Assembly (NCBI RefSeq): GCF_020740795.1
Contig: NC_067282.1
Coordinates: 41,755,290 to 41,819,289, forward strand
Length of the DNA: 64,000 nucleotides
From: Apus apus
Lineage: Eukaryota; Chordata; Aves; Apodiformes; Apodidae
Direction: 5' to 3'
Shown piece after piece: positions 61,501 through 64,000 of this stretch. The notes below the pieces were generated by a model that saw only the letters and a list, made by a program, of their open reading frames with translations, did not search any database and had not been told where the DNA came from. Numbering within the stretch: the stretch's first letter is position 1; each line of letters starts with the position of its first letter. A program made the position numbers and the translations under genes.

Positions 61501-63857
61501 CTATTTTGTTTTAAATGGACAACAGCACAATTTAGAGTTTCTTTACAAACAATCACTTCTCTTTATTCTCTGAAACATTCATAAAATATAGGTACCTTCT
61601 AATAGGTGAGGTAAAGTGGGTATAAATAGGTGAGGCTAAACCATAGTGATGAAAATCATTATCCATTCCAGAGCAGAAATAAACAGCTTGCATCATGCAG
61701 CGAGTGGCCAGAATTCTCAACAGTGTATTTAGATAGGGGAATGTAGGAGATTCAGCTCTGTCTAACGATTCAGCTAAAGCCTTTGCTGAATCTGTCTTTA
61801 TTTCCAAATTCTGGAGGGAGGGAAGAAAAAAATTAAGAAAAGGTCAGGTATTACTAGCAAATATTAACAGGGTATAAGCAGAAATGTAACAGCAACATCC
61901 ATGCTCATCTTAGCCACTGGCTCAGGTATCACACCTAAAAACCTAACGGAATGGACTGGCTTTGGGCTTATCTATTAATCTTACACTGATAGAATTTGGG
62001 AGTTTCTCTCTTGCCCCTAGGAAAAAAAAGAGTGAATGGGGGGAAAAAAAAGGAAATATGAATGCACATCACGAGGTCTAGCAAGACAGAAGTTTAGGTC
62101 AAATAAAAGATCCTGAAACTGGAAAAGTAATTTTTCAGTCCAGACCTGTTAGTTAAATCAGACTTGATTAGGCTAAGTTAACATCTAGCTGATCTAAGGA
62201 GAGAATGGCAAGTATAAACACATGGACACAGTCTCTCTTAAAAGTCAGGAAGTAAGAAATGTTATTTGCTGTGACTGACCAATTTTTAAGTACATCAATT
62301 CCGTATGTGATCTGAAGCCAAAAATTGGCTCAACGATCACATATGACTTGGAAGAGGAGAAACATTCACAGCACACAGGTGTTAAAATACAAAAGACTTC
62401 AAGAATGATTTGTCTTCTTTACCTAAGACTTTAAAAAGCCCAAGATTCTTCCTTTCATCTCAAGCTACAGTTAGCTTGCTTCAAGTATTGCACTTTTAAA
62501 ACACTGCTTTCCAACCCTTACTCTTGGGCAAGTGGTCAACCAGAGAGAAAACACAGCTTTTTTATAACAAATTCACTTCATTAGCATGGCAAAACTTACC
62601 TTGGACTTGGCAGCCTTGACAAGGATGTCATAATTTGATGGTGGAGGAGCAGGGTGTTTCCTGAGCAAGGCAAACTCTGGGAACTCATCGTAAATTTTTT
62701 GTGCTACGGAGACATTGGCAAGCAACATGAACTCTTCAACCATGGAATTTGTTTCTCTATGAACATAAAATATTTTATATTGTTAGAAAAGCATTGCATT
62801 ATATATTTGCGTTGAATGCCTAATGAAGAAATATTCCACCATCCTAGCAATATTAGATTAATATTAACCTAGTATTTTTGAACATTTATACAATTAGGCA
62901 AATGTTTTTAACACTGAAAACATTTAATCAAAGTTTCAAGTACTGAGTCAGAAAACAAAACAAAGTACAATTTTCTAAAATAGCAAATTATATTAAAGAA
63001 AAATGCTCTTTAAAACATCCAAAAAGACCAACAGGTAAGCCTCTTGATTTTTTCCTAAGAGTACTGTTGAAATATTGTGTATGAGGTTTGAAAGCACCAT
63101 GTTGTACACCATAATGTCATGACAGTAAACTAAGTGTAGATTTTAGCGCAGAAAATAAGTAGTAGTATGGAAGTATTTAGCTTCAGTAATTAAGGCAGTA
63201 GCTCCATTTCTAGAACTCCTCAGTAAGACTGTCTGTATCACGGCACATGTGTAATTAGTGCTCTGTTGTTTTTAAGCTTTCAGTCATCCATAACTCCAAG
63301 TTCTACTTTCTCTTCTGCATTAATACCCATAGAAAAGCATCACAGAGAAGCCAGAGAATTTGAACCTCAGTGCTCCATTAAATCGGTAGTGAAGACTTGA
63401 GTTTGTATATGAAGCCTACAGTTGAAAACTTGCTTCATAAATTGCACAATAAAATACAGAGGAATTATCTTTCCCAGGATCAGCTGGCCCAGAGAAGCTG
63501 CAGATGCCCCAGCTATAGAAGCATTCAAGATCAAGTTGGACGGGGCTTTGAGCAACTTTATCTAGTGAAAGATGTGCTAGCCCATGGCAGGGGACTTTGG
63601 ATTAGATTACCTTTGTAGGTCCCTTCCAAGCCAAACTATTATATTTGTCTATGATTGCCCTGCACTATCATAGGAACTTTGTATATTATTAACTAAATGA
63701 TGCTACTTAAACATGCCTTTAATTCCATCCCTGCCCCGAATTAATTAATGGAAGAAAATAAAGAGCATACTTGAGCTCCTTAGTCTGGAGATCAATAGGA
63801 TCATGAGTTTCACTGTCCATGTGAAAACGAACTTCTGGTGAGGAAAGTGTCAAGGCT
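55459..63857 (-). CDS. DIS3: DIS3, exosome exonuclease RRP44, last seven coding exons (partial, 5' part outside window)
   Basis: DIS3 is the catalytic subunit of the RNA exosome: a 3'-5' exonuclease (RNB domain) with a PIN endonuclease at its N-terminus. Minus-strand exons 63857-63771, 62756-62600, 61810-61596, 60510-60342, 60136-59978, 59540-59418 and 55545-55459 join in frame to 331 residues ending in a lysine-rich tail. They cover the second half of the RNB domain ([64 protein letters not shown]) and the C-terminal S1 RNA-binding domain ([20 protein letters not shown]). The PIN domain, cold-shock domains and catalytic aspartates lie beyond the right edge. It is convergent with BORA. Identity is near certain from remembered family sequence. 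Confidence 0.97.
55546..59417 (-). other. DIS3: DIS3 last intron
   Basis: A 3.9 kb intron carrying an antisense CR1 copy (about 56890-58233). A 116-codon plus-strand frame at 55820-56170 has no recognisable family and is probably chance. Confidence 0.85.
56890..58233 (+). repeat. CR1 LINE with internal deletion in the last DIS3 intron
   Basis: The 5' portion reads [16 protein letters not shown]. It then jumps to [19 protein letters not shown], skipping several hundred bases of RT. It keeps [38 protein letters not shown] and the CR1 3' end (GAACTAGATGATCTTCTAGG). Plus orientation, antisense to DIS3. Confidence 0.93.
59418..59540 (-). CDS. DIS3: DIS3 coding exon (S1 domain, second part)
   Basis: Acceptor GAACTTTCAG. 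It encodes [19 protein letters not shown] then [16 protein letters not shown]. The donor is CAAAG|GTAAGG, phase 0. Confidence 0.96.
59978..60136 (-). CDS. DIS3: DIS3 coding exon (S1 domain, first part)
   Basis: Acceptor TTGTTACAG. It encodes [18 protein letters not shown], then [20 protein letters not shown], the beta-strands of the S1 RNA-binding fold. The donor is AATGAG|GTATGT, phase 0. Confidence 0.97.
60342..60510 (-). CDS. DIS3: DIS3 coding exon (end of RNB domain)
   Basis: Acceptor ATCTTTGCAG. It encodes [18 protein letters not shown] then [20 protein letters not shown] and RASVAFHTQ. The donor is ACGCAG|GTGAGT. Confidence 0.97.
61596..61810 (-). CDS. DIS3: DIS3 coding exon (RNB domain core)
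   Basis: Acceptor CTCCCTCCAG. It encodes [36 protein letters not shown] and [15 protein letters not shown], the RNB signature that contacts the RNA 3' end. The donor AGAAG|GTACCT splits the second Arg of SPIRRY. Confidence 0.97.
62600..62756 (-). CDS. DIS3: DIS3 coding exon (RNB domain)
   Basis: Acceptor GTTCATAG; reading frame and the family sequence favour this AG over the AG two bases later. It encodes [16 protein letters not shown] through [20 protein letters not shown]. One of the two glutamates of MVEEF corresponds to human Glu665 by counting from the C-terminus. The donor is CCAAG|GTAAGT. Confidence 0.94.
63462..63655 (+). repeat. CR1 LINE 3' fragment in a DIS3 intron
   Basis: GGCCCAGAGAAGCTGCAGAT, GGGCTTTGAGCAACTTTATC and GGATTAGATTACCTTTGTAG with CCCTTCCAAGCC match the last 200 bases of CR1. 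Antisense to DIS3. Confidence 0.88.
63771..63857 (-). CDS. DIS3: DIS3 coding exon (RNB domain)
   Basis: Acceptor CTGTCTTCCAG and donor CTCAA|GTATGC. It encodes [19 protein letters not shown] then PIDLQTKEL. The first base completes a codon from an exon outside the window. Confidence 0.95.
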
Positions 63858-64000
63858 CTGGAAGACAGTAAGCGGGATTTAATGAACTAAAGGGAGCAGA
63901 TACAGCAGCTGAGTTGCAAGCCTGTACACAACATCTGGGTTACCATGAAACTGTAATTTGAAACTAGCAGAAATTAAACAACATTGTGGAATTAATGCTC

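Larger units (their letters stand above)
60511..63770 (-). other. DIS3: DIS3 introns flanking the RNB exons
   Basis: Introns 60511-61595, 61811-62599 and 62757-63770. The last contains an antisense CR1 3' fragment near 63462-63655. The rest is AT-rich with nothing recognised. Confidence 0.85.

Overview
This window is vertebrate nuclear DNA, almost certainly from a bird. It is AT-rich with spliced genes and GT-AG introns, and it carries many CR1 LINE copies whose 3' ends read like the standard avian form. Three intron-containing genes can be recognised from translated exons: MZT1 (minus), BORA (plus) and DIS3 (minus, only its 3' part). As I recall, human 13q22 has the same order and orientation. 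The species cannot be named from what I see.

Layout. 1-28.4 kb is gene-poor. It holds four recognisable CR1 copies, two older degenerate LINE-like stretches, simple repeats, one isolated GC-rich patch (20.45-20.85 kb) and two good CTCF-like motifs. 28.4-32.8 kb is MZT1 on the minus strand (three coding exons, 72 aa). 32.4-33.7 kb is a CpG-island bidirectional promoter with CCAAT boxes, GC boxes, a CHR-like element and an E-box/CRE-like site. 33.1-50.7 kb is BORA on the plus strand: a non-coding first exon and eleven coding exons, about 601 aa. 50.7-55.4 kb is the convergent BORA/DIS3 interval, with poly(A) signals for both genes and no recognisable gene. 55.4-63.9 kb holds the last seven coding exons of DIS3 on the minus strand. 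The gene continues beyond the right edge.

How the genes relate. MZT1 is a small gamma-tubulin-complex recruiting protein. BORA activates Aurora A/PLK1 at mitotic entry. The two share a head-to-head promoter with cell-cycle-type elements, which suggests joint G2/M control. DIS3 is the catalytic exonuclease/endonuclease of the RNA exosome and is convergent with BORA. Six of the seven CR1 copies inside introns lie antisense to their host gene.

I found no previously undescribed system. The most useful leads are a predicted spliced uORF in BORA, the CCAAT/CHR bidirectional promoter, the CTCF-like motif pair, the antisense CR1 bias and the unexplained GC-rich patch. Exon boundaries were fixed by reading frame across GT-AG sites and by remembered similarity to the human proteins. 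No alignment was run.
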